Source: an uncultured Bacteroidales bacterium
Lineage (GTDB): Bacteria > Bacteroidota > Bacteroidia > Bacteroidales > Paludibacteraceae
Assembly: GCA_934725535.1 (NCBI GenBank)
Contig: CAKVBV010000015.1
Coordinates: forward strand, 1 to 37,994
Length of the DNA: 37,994 bases
Reading direction: 5' to 3'
Part shown: positions 17,951-24,328 of the stretch, in pieces
Numbering within the stretch: the stretch's first letter is position 1
Layout of the letters: every line of letters starts with the position of its first letter
The notes under the pieces: model-generated
Database searches by the model: none
Told to the model about the DNA's origin: nothing
What the model saw: only the letters and a program-made list of their open reading frames with translations
Translations under genes and position numbers: made by a program

Positions 17951-18355
17951 ATGGAATACAAAGATAGAATAGTAACATTGTTTAGTTGGCATATTGTGCC
18001 TTCTGCTATACTTTTTGTGATTGCAGTACTTTGTGTATTTCTACTACATAGTTCTTCTATGGTGACAACATTTAGTACCGTCTATCTTGGATCAACTCTT
18101 ATTTACCGATATATGGTGAAGTGTGGAGCGTACAAGATAGGAGACACAGAACGTAAACAACAATCCACGCTAGTAACCGTTTTTGGTATAGAGATGATAC
18201 TTTGTACTGTGACTATGGGGTTACTTGTTTGGGAATATGCTATGTTTATCCCTCAAACAGGAAAACTGTTTACGGCTTTAGCGATAGTATTAGCAGGTGC
18301 TATAGCAACGTTGACATATACTATCAAAGTACTTAAAATAAATAATAATAAATAA
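17951..18355 (+). CDS. Orphan four-TM protein inserted between nqrB and nqrC
   Basis: 134 residues with four predicted TM helices (about 10-30, 35-53, 73-95 and 104-126) and a Lys/Asn-rich tail. No family is recognised. It sits in the same direction, 13 bp after nqrB and 1 bp before nqrC, so it must be co-transcribed. Its DNA is clearly more AT-rich than the flanking nqr genes, and it lacks the good Shine-Dalgarno sequences seen at nqrB, nqrD, nqrE and nqrF. That pattern suggests a later insertion kept in frame with the operon. It could be an accessory subunit or assembly factor of Na+-NQR, or a passenger. The reading frame is plausible because the operon spacing is tight at both ends. Confidence 0.7.
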   Translation: MEYKDRIVTLFSWHIVPSAILFVIAVLCVFLLHSSSMVTTFSTVYLGSTLIYRYMVKCGAYKIGDTERKQQSTLVTVFGIEMILCTVTMGLLVWEYAMFIPQTGKLFTALAIVLAGAIATLTYTIKVLKINNNK

Positions 18356-18356
18356 T

Positions 18357-19301
18357 ATGGCACAGAAGAAATTTGTATGCTCCGTATGTGGCTATGTCCA
18401 CGTCGGCGACAAAGCACCTGACGTATGCCCGCAGTGCAAGCAACCCGGCACCGCCTTCAAGGAGGAGAAGAAGGGGCTTGACACCAATAGCAACGTCTAT
18501 ACCATCGTCTATGCAACGGTGATTGTGGTCATCGTGGCTGTGCTGTTGGCATTGGTGAGCCAGTTGCTCAGTCCGCGCCAACAGGCAAATGCCCTGCTCG
18601 ACCAGCAAAAGCAGATTCTGGTAGCCCTCAATCAGGACTACTCGAACACCGACCCTGCACAGATGTACCGCACATTGGTGAACGATACCATATACGTAGG
18701 CGAGAACCAACTCCCCGTATATGTAGCGAACATCGATGGCGCAACCAAGTATGTATTCAAACTCCATGGCAACGGTCTGTGGGGTGGCATAGGTGGCTAC
18801 TTGGCATTGAACGATGACAAGAACACCATCTTCGGTATCAACTTCAACCACGAGAGCGAGACCCCTGGTCTGGGTGCTGAAATCGTGACCGCCAAGTTCC
18901 GCAACCAGTTCAACGGCAAGCACATACGCAACGCCGCAGGTGAGGTGAAATCGGTGGCAGTGATGAAAGCCGGCAAGATGGCTGAGGGACAAGAGCAAGT
19001 GGACGCCATTTCAGGTGCAACCATCACCTGCACGGGTGTGAGCGACATGCTCCGCAACAACCTTGCCGAGTATGCCGAGTTCCTGAATGATGTCCCCGAA
19101 ACAACCCAACCCCAACCGGTTATCATCGTGGATGAGGTGGTCTTCGAGGGCGACATGAACGCGATTGATGTAGATGAGATTGCTGCCATGGAGGTCATCA
19201 AGGACATGGCTGTGATAGAAGAAATGGAAGCATTAGCCGGCTACAGCCACGAGGATTTGCAGAATGGAGTTGTTGTAATCACTACAAGAAAGGAGAAATA
19301 G
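18357..19301 (+). CDS. nqrC: Na+-translocating NADH:quinone reductase subunit C with rubredoxin-type N-domain and plug-like C-tail
   Basis: 314 residues, against about 230-260 for ordinary NqrC. Residues 6-36 form a rubredoxin/rubrerythrin-type metal site: C8-x2-C11-G-Y and C24-P-x-C27 with VHVGDKAPD between. After a short linker comes the single NqrC TM helix (about 48-70), then the FMN domain with the flavinylation motif DAISGAT; T222 is the predicted covalent FMN site. The core ends near 250. The last 60 residues (VIIVDEVVFEGD...IAAMEVIKDM...NGVVVITTRKEK) resemble the end of the TonB-dependent receptor plug (DxIESIEVLKDA...NGVILITTKK). Family knowledge: NqrC accepts electrons on the periplasmic side. 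With the usual topology the rubredoxin site would be cytosolic, near the reported Fe site between NqrD and NqrE. Start: ATG 1 bp after the orphan gene. The NqrC core is certain; the roles of both extensions are inferred. Confidence 0.93.
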   Translation: MAQKKFVCSVCGYVHVGDKAPDVCPQCKQPGTAFKEEKKGLDTNSNVYTIVYATVIVVIVAVLLALVSQLLSPRQQANALLDQQKQILVALNQDYSNTDPAQMYRTLVNDTIYVGENQLPVYVANIDGATKYVFKLHGNGLWGGIGGYLALNDDKNTIFGINFNHESETPGLGAEIVTAKFRNQFNGKHIRNAAGEVKSVAVMKAGKMAEGQEQVDAISGATITCTGVSDMLRNNLAEYAEFLNDVPETTQPQPVIIVDEVVFEGDMNAIDVDEIAAMEVIKDMAVIEEMEALAGYSHEDLQNGVVVITTRKEK

Positions 19302-19305
19302 TCGT

Positions 19306-19932
19306 ATGTTATCACAAAAGACAAAAGAGGTCTTTCTCGGTCCTCTGAATAAGAACAACCCTGTGGTTGTGCAAATCTTGGGTATCTGTTCGGCACTCGC
19401 CGTGACGGTACAACTCAAGCCCGCATTGGTGATGGGTATCGCGGTAACAATCATCGTGGCTATGTCCAACGTGGTTATCTCGCTGATGCGCAAGACTATC
19501 CCGATGCGTATCCGTATTATTGTCCAACTGGTCGTTGTGGCGGCGTTGGTTACGCTCGTGAGCGAGGTGCTGAAAGCCTTTGCCTATGACGTGGCTATGC
19601 AGTTGAGCGTCTATATCGGACTTATTATTACCAACTGTATCTTGATGGGACGTCTTGAGGCATTCGCCATGACCAACAATGTCAAGGACTCGTTCCTCGA
19701 TGGTCTCGGCAACGGCTTTGGCTATGCTATCATCTTGGTAATCATCGCTTTCGTACGTGAGTTGCTCGGTGCCGGCACACTGCTCGGCTTCCGCATTATC
19801 CCTGAGAGTTGGTATGTTGCCAACGGTGGTTGCTACGAGAACTGCGGTATGATGATGATGCCTGCAATGGCTCTGATTCTGGTAGGTTGTATTATATGGG
19901 CGCACCGCTCAATCAATAAGGAGGAGAAGTAA
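19306..19932 (+). CDS. nqrD: Na+-translocating NADH:quinone reductase subunit D
   Basis: 208 residues with six hydrophobic helices, the standard length and form of NqrD/RnfE. Together with NqrE it forms the pseudo-symmetric membrane core that holds an iron centre in the middle of the membrane. Typical segments are PLNKNNPVVVQILGICSALAVT near the N-terminus and a conserved Cys in TNCILMGR (about residue 109), a candidate iron ligand. The ATG follows AAGGAG by about 12 bp and the nqrC stop by 4 bp. nqrE starts 1 bp after its stop. Confidence 0.95.
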   Translation: MLSQKTKEVFLGPLNKNNPVVVQILGICSALAVTVQLKPALVMGIAVTIIVAMSNVVISLMRKTIPMRIRIIVQLVVVAALVTLVSEVLKAFAYDVAMQLSVYIGLIITNCILMGRLEAFAMTNNVKDSFLDGLGNGFGYAIILVIIAFVRELLGAGTLLGFRIIPESWYVANGGCYENCGMMMMPAMALILVGCIIWAHRSINKEEK

Positions 19933-19933
19933 T

Positions 19934-20542
19934 ATGGAACATGCATTAAGTCTATTTGTTCGCAGCATCTTTGCTGACAACATGATTTTCGCATACTTCC
20001 TGGGTATGTGTTCATACTTGGCAGTATCGAAAGACGTTAAAACGAGTGCAGGTTTGGGCGTGGCTGTTACGTTTGTGCTGACTATCACGCTGCCTGTCAA
20101 CTACTTGCTGCAGGTTTATGTGCTCAATCCTCTGAACATAGGGTACCTGTCGTTTATCCTGTTTATCGCTGTTATTGCGGCTATCACACAGTTGGTGGAG
20201 ATGGTGGTGGAGAAATACTCGCCGTCGCTCTACTCGTCGCTGGGTATCTTCCTGCCACTGATTGCCGTCAACTGCGCCATTATGGGCGGCTCGCTCTTTA
20301 TGCAGCAGCGTATTCTGCTCGACCCTGAGAACGTGAAGGCTATTGCCAATCTCGGCGATGCATTTGCGTACGCTATCGGTTCGGGTTTGGGCTGGATGCT
20401 GGCTATTGTCTGCCTCGCAGGTATTCGTGAGAAGATGGAGTACAACGATGTGCCGAAACCGCTACAGGGATTGGGTATCACCTTTATCACTGTAGGTCTG
20501 ATGGCTATGGCATTTATGTGCTTCTCAGGTCTTAACATCTAA
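19934..20542 (+). CDS. nqrE: Na+-translocating NADH:quinone reductase subunit E
   Basis: 202 residues with six hydrophobic helices; homologue and partner of NqrD. The start MEHALSLFVRSIFADNMIFAYFLGMCSYLAVSK is characteristic, with the candidate iron-ligand Cys in LGMCSYLA (C26) and the second in VNCAIMGG (about residue 113). AGGAGGAGAAG lies immediately before the ATG. The gene is packed between nqrD (1 bp) and nqrF (17 bp). Confidence 0.95.
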   Translation: MEHALSLFVRSIFADNMIFAYFLGMCSYLAVSKDVKTSAGLGVAVTFVLTITLPVNYLLQVYVLNPLNIGYLSFILFIAVIAAITQLVEMVVEKYSPSLYSSLGIFLPLIAVNCAIMGGSLFMQQRILLDPENVKAIANLGDAFAYAIGSGLGWMLAIVCLAGIREKMEYNDVPKPLQGLGITFITVGLMAMAFMCFSGLNI

Positions 20543-20559
20543 TAGGAGGAAAATAGAAT

Positions 20560-21840
20560 ATGAATATTATGGCTATATTAACTGCAGTAGGCGTCTTCTT
20601 GGCGGTGATACTGCTGCTTGTAATCATCCTATTGGTTGCAAAGAAGTACCTTGTGGCTTCAGGTAACGTGAAGATTACCATCAACGGCGACAAGGTCTAT
20701 GAGGTACCCGCAGGCGGTACGTTGCTCAATACACTTGCAGAAGCAGGCGTCCACCTGCCTTCCGCTTGTGGTGGCAAGGGCTCGTGCGGTCAGTGCAAGT
20801 GCCAAGTACTTGAGGGCGGCGGCGAGATACTGCCCACCGAGACCGTTCACTTTACCCGCAAACAGCAGAAAGACCATTGGCGTCTCGGCTGTCAAGTCAA
20901 GGTAAAGAACGACATCTCTATGAAGGTATCGGAGTCCGTTCTCGGTGTCAAGGAATGGGAATGTACCGTTGTCTCCAACAAGAACGTGGCAACCTTTATC
21001 AAGGAGTTCAAGGTGGCATTGCCCAAGGGCGAACACATGGACTTCCTCCCCGGCTCGTATGCGCAGATTAAGATACCTGCTTACGACATCTACTACAAGG
21101 ACTTTGACCGCTCTTTGATAGGGGACTTGTACATTCCCGCATGGGAGAAGTTCGGCTTGTTCAAACTGCATCAGAAGAACACCGAACCGACTATCCGTGC
21201 ATACTCTATGGCCAACTATCCCGACGAGGGCGACATCATCACACTGACCGTCCGTATCGCCACTCCGCCATTCAAGCCGAAAGACCAGTGCCCCAACGGA
21301 CCGGAGTTTATGGATGTGCCTTGCGGTATCGCATCAACCTATATCTTCTCGCTCAAGCCGGGCGACAAGGTAACGATGTCGGGTCCTTATGGCGATTTCC
21401 ATCCGGTCTTCGACAGCAAGAAAGAGATGATTTGGGTAGGTGGTGGTGCCGGTATGGCTCCTCTGCGTGCACAGATTATGTATATGCTCAAGACCCTCAA
21501 TACACGCGACCGCGAGATGCACTATTTCTATGGCGCACGCGCTATCGACGAGGTGTTCTTCCTGAACGACTTCCTCGAGTTGGAAAAGGAGTACCCGAAC
21601 TTCCATTTCCACTTGGCACTCGACCGTCCAGACCCCAAGGCGGACGCTATGGGCGTGAAGTACACGCCGGGCTTCATTGCTCCGGTGATGGGCGACACCT
21701 ATCTCAAGCAGCATGACGCTCCCGAGGACATCGAGTACTACCTCTGCGGTCCTCCGATGATGGCAAAGACGGTGCTTGACCTGCTCCACTCGCTCGGCGT
21801 AAGCGACGAGGATATCCGCTTCGATAACTTCGGAGGATAA
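20560..21840 (+). CDS. nqrF: Na+-translocating NADH:quinone reductase subunit F (NADH-oxidising)
   Basis: 426 residues. One N-terminal TM helix (about 5-27), then a plant-type 2Fe-2S ferredoxin domain with ligands C70, C76, C79 and C111, then a ferredoxin-NADP-reductase-like module with the FAD motif RAYSMANY (about 208-215) and the NAD-binding segment GGGAGMAPLRAQI (about 297-309). The C-terminus DEDIRFDNFGG is typical. The protein takes electrons from NADH through FAD to the iron-sulfur cluster and then to NqrD/E and NqrC. Start chosen at the ATG about 9 bp after TAGGAGGAA. A strong intrinsic terminator follows 20 bp after the stop, closing the operon. Confidence 0.96.
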   Translation: MNIMAILTAVGVFLAVILLLVIILLVAKKYLVASGNVKITINGDKVYEVPAGGTLLNTLAEAGVHLPSACGGKGSCGQCKCQVLEGGGEILPTETVHFTRKQQKDHWRLGCQVKVKNDISMKVSESVLGVKEWECTVVSNKNVATFIKEFKVALPKGEHMDFLPGSYAQIKIPAYDIYYKDFDRSLIGDLYIPAWEKFGLFKLHQKNTEPTIRAYSMANYPDEGDIITLTVRIATPPFKPKDQCPNGPEFMDVPCGIASTYIFSLKPGDKVTMSGPYGDFHPVFDSKKEMIWVGGGAGMAPLRAQIMYMLKTLNTRDREMHYFYGARAIDEVFFLNDFLELEKEYPNFHFHLALDRPDPKADAMGVKYTPGFIAPVMGDTYLKQHDAPEDIEYYLCGPPMMAKTVLDLLHSLGVSDEDIRFDNFGG

Positions 21841-21858
21841 AGATACCGAAGTATAAAA

Positions 21859-21897
21859 TAAAAGAGACTGCCTTTTTGTGTGGGCAGTCTCTTTTTT
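21859..21897 (+). terminator. Intrinsic terminator of the nqr operon
   Basis: A 10-bp perfect stem (AGAGACTGCC at 21863-21872, GGCAGTCTCT at 21883-21892), extended by A/T pairs, followed by a T-run. The A-tract before it makes it potentially bidirectional. Confidence 0.88.
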
Positions 21898-22008
21898 ATT
21901 CGTTATGGAATAGGAATTACCAAGGATTATTGAAAACTGCTGAATAATAAAGTAGGGAGGACGAATGAGATATGTACTCATAAGTGGTAGTTCTTCTATC
22001 TTCTTTCC

Positions 22009-22052
22009 ATCCACCCGCTATCCTCCCGTTATCCACTCGCTATCCACTCGTA
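22009..22052 (-). repeat. Tandem 11-bp repeat array (four units)
   Basis: Read on the minus strand, four adjacent 11-mers are visible: GAGTGGATAGC, GAGTGGATAAC, GGGAGGATAGC, GGGTGGATGGA. The same unit occurs at 32620-32641 and, more divergent, at 31451-31505. Confidence 0.65.
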
Positions 22053-22131
22053 GAAAGGATGTGCCTAAATCGGCAGTGTAACGAAGGGAAATGTTGGGAA
22101 TATAGGGGGATATATCTCTGTAAGTCTGTAT

Positions 22132-22152
22132 GACGATGCGAGCCGCGTCGTC
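22132..22152. repeat. Near-perfect palindrome, copy 1
   Basis: GACGATGCG-AGC-CGCGTCGTC: a 9-bp stem with one T-G wobble and a 3-nt loop. A nearly identical copy lies at 23946-23966, so the FnIII lipoprotein gene and the structured RNA are bracketed by the two copies. Confidence 0.65.
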
Positions 22153-22205
22153 CCCTATACAGAGCATTGTTTTAATGCGGTTTCCCTGATGTTAGGGGAT
22201 GAAAT

Positions 22206-22236
22206 TTTGATATTTAAGAAAGTATTTGTAACTTTG
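22206..22236 (+). promoter_or_regulatory. Bacteroidota-type promoter for the structured RNA / FnIII lipoprotein
   Basis: TTTG at 22206-22209, 19-nt spacer, TAACTTTG at 22229-22236. It is an exact fit to the phylum consensus. Transcription should begin near 22243. Confidence 0.7.
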
Positions 22237-22242
22237 CAGCGG

Positions 22243-22480
22243 AAATAATAACAAAAATATAGAGCCTATGTAACAGAACAGCAATTTAGTTGCACAACAT
22301 ATAAAGATAGCGTTATCTTTATCTCTCACGTTTCTGAAATCGCCAATTTTATTTAACGTCAATGAGAAGTAAAGCTCAGCGCTCACTCGTAGAGAGTGGG
22401 CTTTGCTTTGTAGATTCATTGACAATGGTGTTTGGCGATACCGAGAAACGTGGATTAAAAAAGTTTAGTCCACTTTTTTG
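22243..22480 (+). ncRNA. Structured RNA candidate (sRNA or attenuating leader) with rod-like fold
   Basis: Begins just after a consensus promoter and ends at an intrinsic terminator (22450-22479). Small hairpins come first: GCAA/TTGC near 22281-22293 and AAAGATA/TATCTTT at 22303-22320. Then a long rod: CACGTTTCT (22327-22335) pairs with AGAAACGTG (22444-22452); ATCGCCAA (22339-22346) with TTGGCGAT (22432-22439); a bubble of 11 and 8 nt; then GTCAATGA (22358-22365) with TCATTGAC (22416-22423), and an apical hairpin CTCACTC/GAGTGGG (22382-22400). A rod with a central bubble resembles 6S RNA in layout. The outer stem shares 3 nt with the terminator stem, so the two may compete. It may be a free sRNA of about 240 nt, or a leader controlling the lipoprotein gene that starts 85 bp after the terminator. 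Confidence 0.62.
22450..22479 (+). terminator. Intrinsic terminator or attenuator before the FnIII lipoprotein
   Basis: A 10-bp stem (GTGGATTAAA at 22450-22459, TTTAGTCCAC at 22464-22473, one wobble), a 4-nt loop and six T's directly after. It lies between the promoter at 22206 and the ATG at 22565. Confidence 0.8.
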
Positions 22481-22564
22481 TGCCTTGTCAAACAACGGGC
22501 TATTTTCAAAACGGAGGATGCTGAAAATCCGATAAAGAGTAGGCAAAGCAAAACCATTTAATTT

Positions 22565-23881
22565 ATGAGAACAAAGACATTAAAGATATTGATGATACCT
22601 ATGTTGCTAATGATAGCATTATCAGCATGTGATGACGAACCAACCTCCAACCTACCGAAAGCCCCTACCGGTTTGAGTGCATACGCTGACGGATTGGTCG
22701 TATATTTGTCATGGAACGCTGTTAGCAATGCCGATTCCTATAAAGTGTATTACTCTACAGATGGCGCGACTTACAATGCTATAAATAGTATCACAACCGA
22801 AACCCAATTTGCTGTTCAAACATATACAGCCGGTACATACCATTTTGTCGTAACGGCAGCCAATGACTATGGAGAAAGTTCCAAGAGTTCGAGTGTGAGT
22901 TGCTATTGTACAGATGACGGCAACGGGGAGAACCCAGGCGGCGAAGACGATCCGGGTAACGACAGTTCAGTTCCCAGTGCACCCAGAGGATTGAGTGCCA
23001 GCGCAGATGGAATGACTGCATATTTATCATGGTATAGTGTTAGCAATGCCAATTACTATACGGTATATTGTTCTTATGGTGGCTCCTCTTATACTTCATT
23101 GGGTTCTACATACGAGACATCCGTTTCATTGAATGCTAACAAGTCCGGTACGTTCTCTTTCAAGGTCTCAGCAAGCAATGACTACGGAGAGGGTCCCTTA
23201 AGTTCGGCGGCAAGTTGCTACTGCTCGGAGAATGGTGGCGGTGGCGGCGGAGACAACCCCGGCGGCGGAAACGAGGGGACTGCTCCATCGGCTCCCACAG
23301 GACTGACTGCAGAAAAGGACGGACCGACAACTTATCCTTCCGTGATATTGCGTTGGGATGCGGTAAGTGATGCGACATCGTATATCATTTATAGGAGTAC
23401 GAGTGCTTATGGCACATATAGCCAGATTGGTACTGCAAATTACAGTGCATATAGTGATGATAATCCCAAAGACGGAACGAACTACTATAAGGTTAAGGCA
23501 AAGAATGCTTACGGGACAAGTGATTACAGCGATTATGCAAGTGTTTCAATAGACAGAAATGCCGTTTCTCCTTGTCCTCCAACATCTTTGAAAGGGTCTG
23601 TGTCGGGATATAATATCACTATGAGATGGACACTCTCTAATAACTCGGGGTGCGGAAAGCCGACCAAGATTACCGTGCGTGTATATGAGCCATATCAAGA
23701 TGCAGGTTGGTTTGATAAAGATGTACTTTCGGGAAGTGCGACCTCTTATACCTTTAAATATCCTGCTTATCAAGATGCTGATGGGTATGTTAGGATGGGT
23801 ATTATACTTGAGAATGATTATGGCACAGGTAGCAAAATGCTTATATATGATGCCAACAATAAGAAATTCTTGAATAATTAG
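22565..23881 (+). CDS. Fibronectin type III-repeat lipoprotein, probably surface-exposed
   Basis: 438 residues. A lipoprotein signal peptide ends in LSAC, making C22 the lipidated residue. It is followed by D-D-E, similar to the acidic lipoprotein export signal used by Bacteroidota to send lipoproteins to the cell surface. Three fibronectin type III domains (about 33-117, 138-220 and 241-330) share the pattern APxGLxAxxDG...LSWxxVSxAxxYxVY...NDYGxSxxSS. They are separated by Gly/Asn/Asp-rich linkers (about 118-137 and 221-240). A fourth, less regular beta domain (about 335-438) ends the protein. Domains 1 and 2 are clearly duplicates. There is no catalytic motif. Inference: an adhesin or glycan/protein-binding surface protein. 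The gene is preceded by a promoter, a structured RNA and a terminator, so expression is probably attenuated. Confidence 0.85.
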   Translation: MRTKTLKILMIPMLLMIALSACDDEPTSNLPKAPTGLSAYADGLVVYLSWNAVSNADSYKVYYSTDGATYNAINSITTETQFAVQTYTAGTYHFVVTAANDYGESSKSSSVSCYCTDDGNGENPGGEDDPGNDSSVPSAPRGLSASADGMTAYLSWYSVSNANYYTVYCSYGGSSYTSLGSTYETSVSLNANKSGTFSFKVSASNDYGEGPLSSAASCYCSENGGGGGGDNPGGGNEGTAPSAPTGLTAEKDGPTTYPSVILRWDAVSDATSYIIYRSTSAYGTYSQIGTANYSAYSDDNPKDGTNYYKVKAKNAYGTSDYSDYASVSIDRNAVSPCPPTSLKGSVSGYNITMRWTLSNNSGCGKPTKITVRVYEPYQDAGWFDKDVLSGSATSYTFKYPAYQDADGYVRMGIILENDYGTGSKMLIYDANNKKFLNN

Positions 23882-23900
23882 TCGAAGCATTATCTTTTAT

Positions 23901-23935
23901 GAGGTTGCCTAATAATGTGTAGGCAATCTCTTTTT
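23901..23935 (+). terminator. Intrinsic terminator after the FnIII lipoprotein gene
   Basis: GAGGTTGCCT (23901-23910) pairs with AGGCAATCTC (23921-23930), one wobble, followed by five T's. It lies 19 bp after the stop codon. Confidence 0.85.
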
Positions 23936-23945
23936 GTACTATTTT

Positions 23946-23966
23946 GACGACGCGAGCCGCGTCGTC
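23946..23966. repeat. Perfect palindrome, copy 2
   Basis: GACGACGCG-AGC-CGCGTCGTC: a perfect 9-bp stem with a 3-nt loop, followed by CCCCC as copy 1 is followed by CCCC. It resembles a repetitive extragenic palindrome. Confidence 0.7.
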
Positions 23967-23983
23967 CCCCACTCTCAAGCAAA

Positions 23984-24014
23984 AGGCTGCCTACGTTTGT
24001 TAGACAGTCTCTTT
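23984..24014 (+). terminator. Second terminator-like hairpin
   Basis: AGGCTGCCTA (23984-23993) pairs with TAGACAGTCT (24001-24010) with one mismatch and one wobble, followed by CTTT. It looks related to the terminators at 21859 and 23901, perhaps a duplicated element. The short T-run makes function uncertain. Confidence 0.45.
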
Positions 24015-24046
24015 GCATTTATCTGCTGTACAATTAGTTACAAAAG

Positions 24047-24116
24047 AAAAGTAACAGAAAGTAGCAAAAACTACCAAATCGCACCCAATCGCGCCGGAAA
24101 GTACCAAAAAGTAACA
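24047..24116. repeat. Seven tandem degenerate 10-bp repeats
   Basis: Units in exact 10-bp register: AAAAGTAACA, GAAAGTAGCA, AAAACTACCA, AATCGCACCC, AATCGCGCCG, GAAAGTACCA, AAAAGTAACA. The outer units are most alike and the middle two are most divergent. The array ends 30 bp before a TACCTTTG promoter element, so it could be a helically phased binding-site array. Confidence 0.65.
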
Positions 24117-24145
24117 ATAACGCTCAACGCTCTCTGTAAATGTAG

Positions 24146-24153
24146 TACCTTTG
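24146..24153 (+). promoter_or_regulatory. Possible -7 element
   Basis: TACCTTTG fits the Bacteroidota -7 consensus, but no TTTG is found at the expected -33 position (about 24122-24126). It precedes the five-hairpin region by 6 bp. Confidence 0.4.
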
Positions 24154-24159
24154 CATCGT

Positions 24160-24295
24160 GATTCAAGGTGTTGAATCCGGTAGGCTGCATACGTAAGCAG
24201 CCCGTGATCTTTGACGTACGAATACTGCCCGAGAGGGTAGTGGAGGGAGTCTCGGCTCCCTCTTCGGAGGCAAAGGTGCCTCTGAGAAAACGAGG
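24160..24295 (+). ncRNA. Chain of five hairpins, possible structured RNA
   Basis: Five consecutive perfect or near-perfect stems: GATTCAA/TTGAATC (24160-24177), GGCTGC/GCAGCC (24183-24202), ACTGCCC/GGGTAGT (24224-24241, one wobble), GAGGGAG/CTCCCTC (24243-24262) and GAGGCA/TGCCTC (24267-24282). Loops are 4-8 nt. It begins right after a -7-like element and runs towards the 3' end of the lipoate ligase gene. No known RNA family is recognised, and strand assignment rests only on the promoter-like element. No protein frame of note crosses it. Confidence 0.45.
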
Positions 24296-24328
24296 ACAAC
24301 ATAAGGGGTGCAAAAAAGATACTGCCCT

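Noticed and set aside
16858..17961. 367-codon minus-strand frame opposite nqrB
   Set aside because: Antisense artefact in GC-richer DNA; no family resemblance and no start context.
22192..22425. Small minus-strand frame over the structured RNA
   Set aside because: No start context, and the region is better explained by promoter, stems and terminator.
22327..22452. Integron attC-like site
   Set aside because: The pairing is long and GC-rich outside with a promoter and terminator framing it; no integrase gene and no conserved core triplets are seen.
24047..24116. CRISPR array
   Set aside because: Units are only 10 bp, contiguous with no spacers, and no cas genes are near.
24160..24300. tmRNA, RNase P or SRP RNA
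   Set aside because: None of the conserved core sequences of these RNAs is present; the hairpins are simple and serial.
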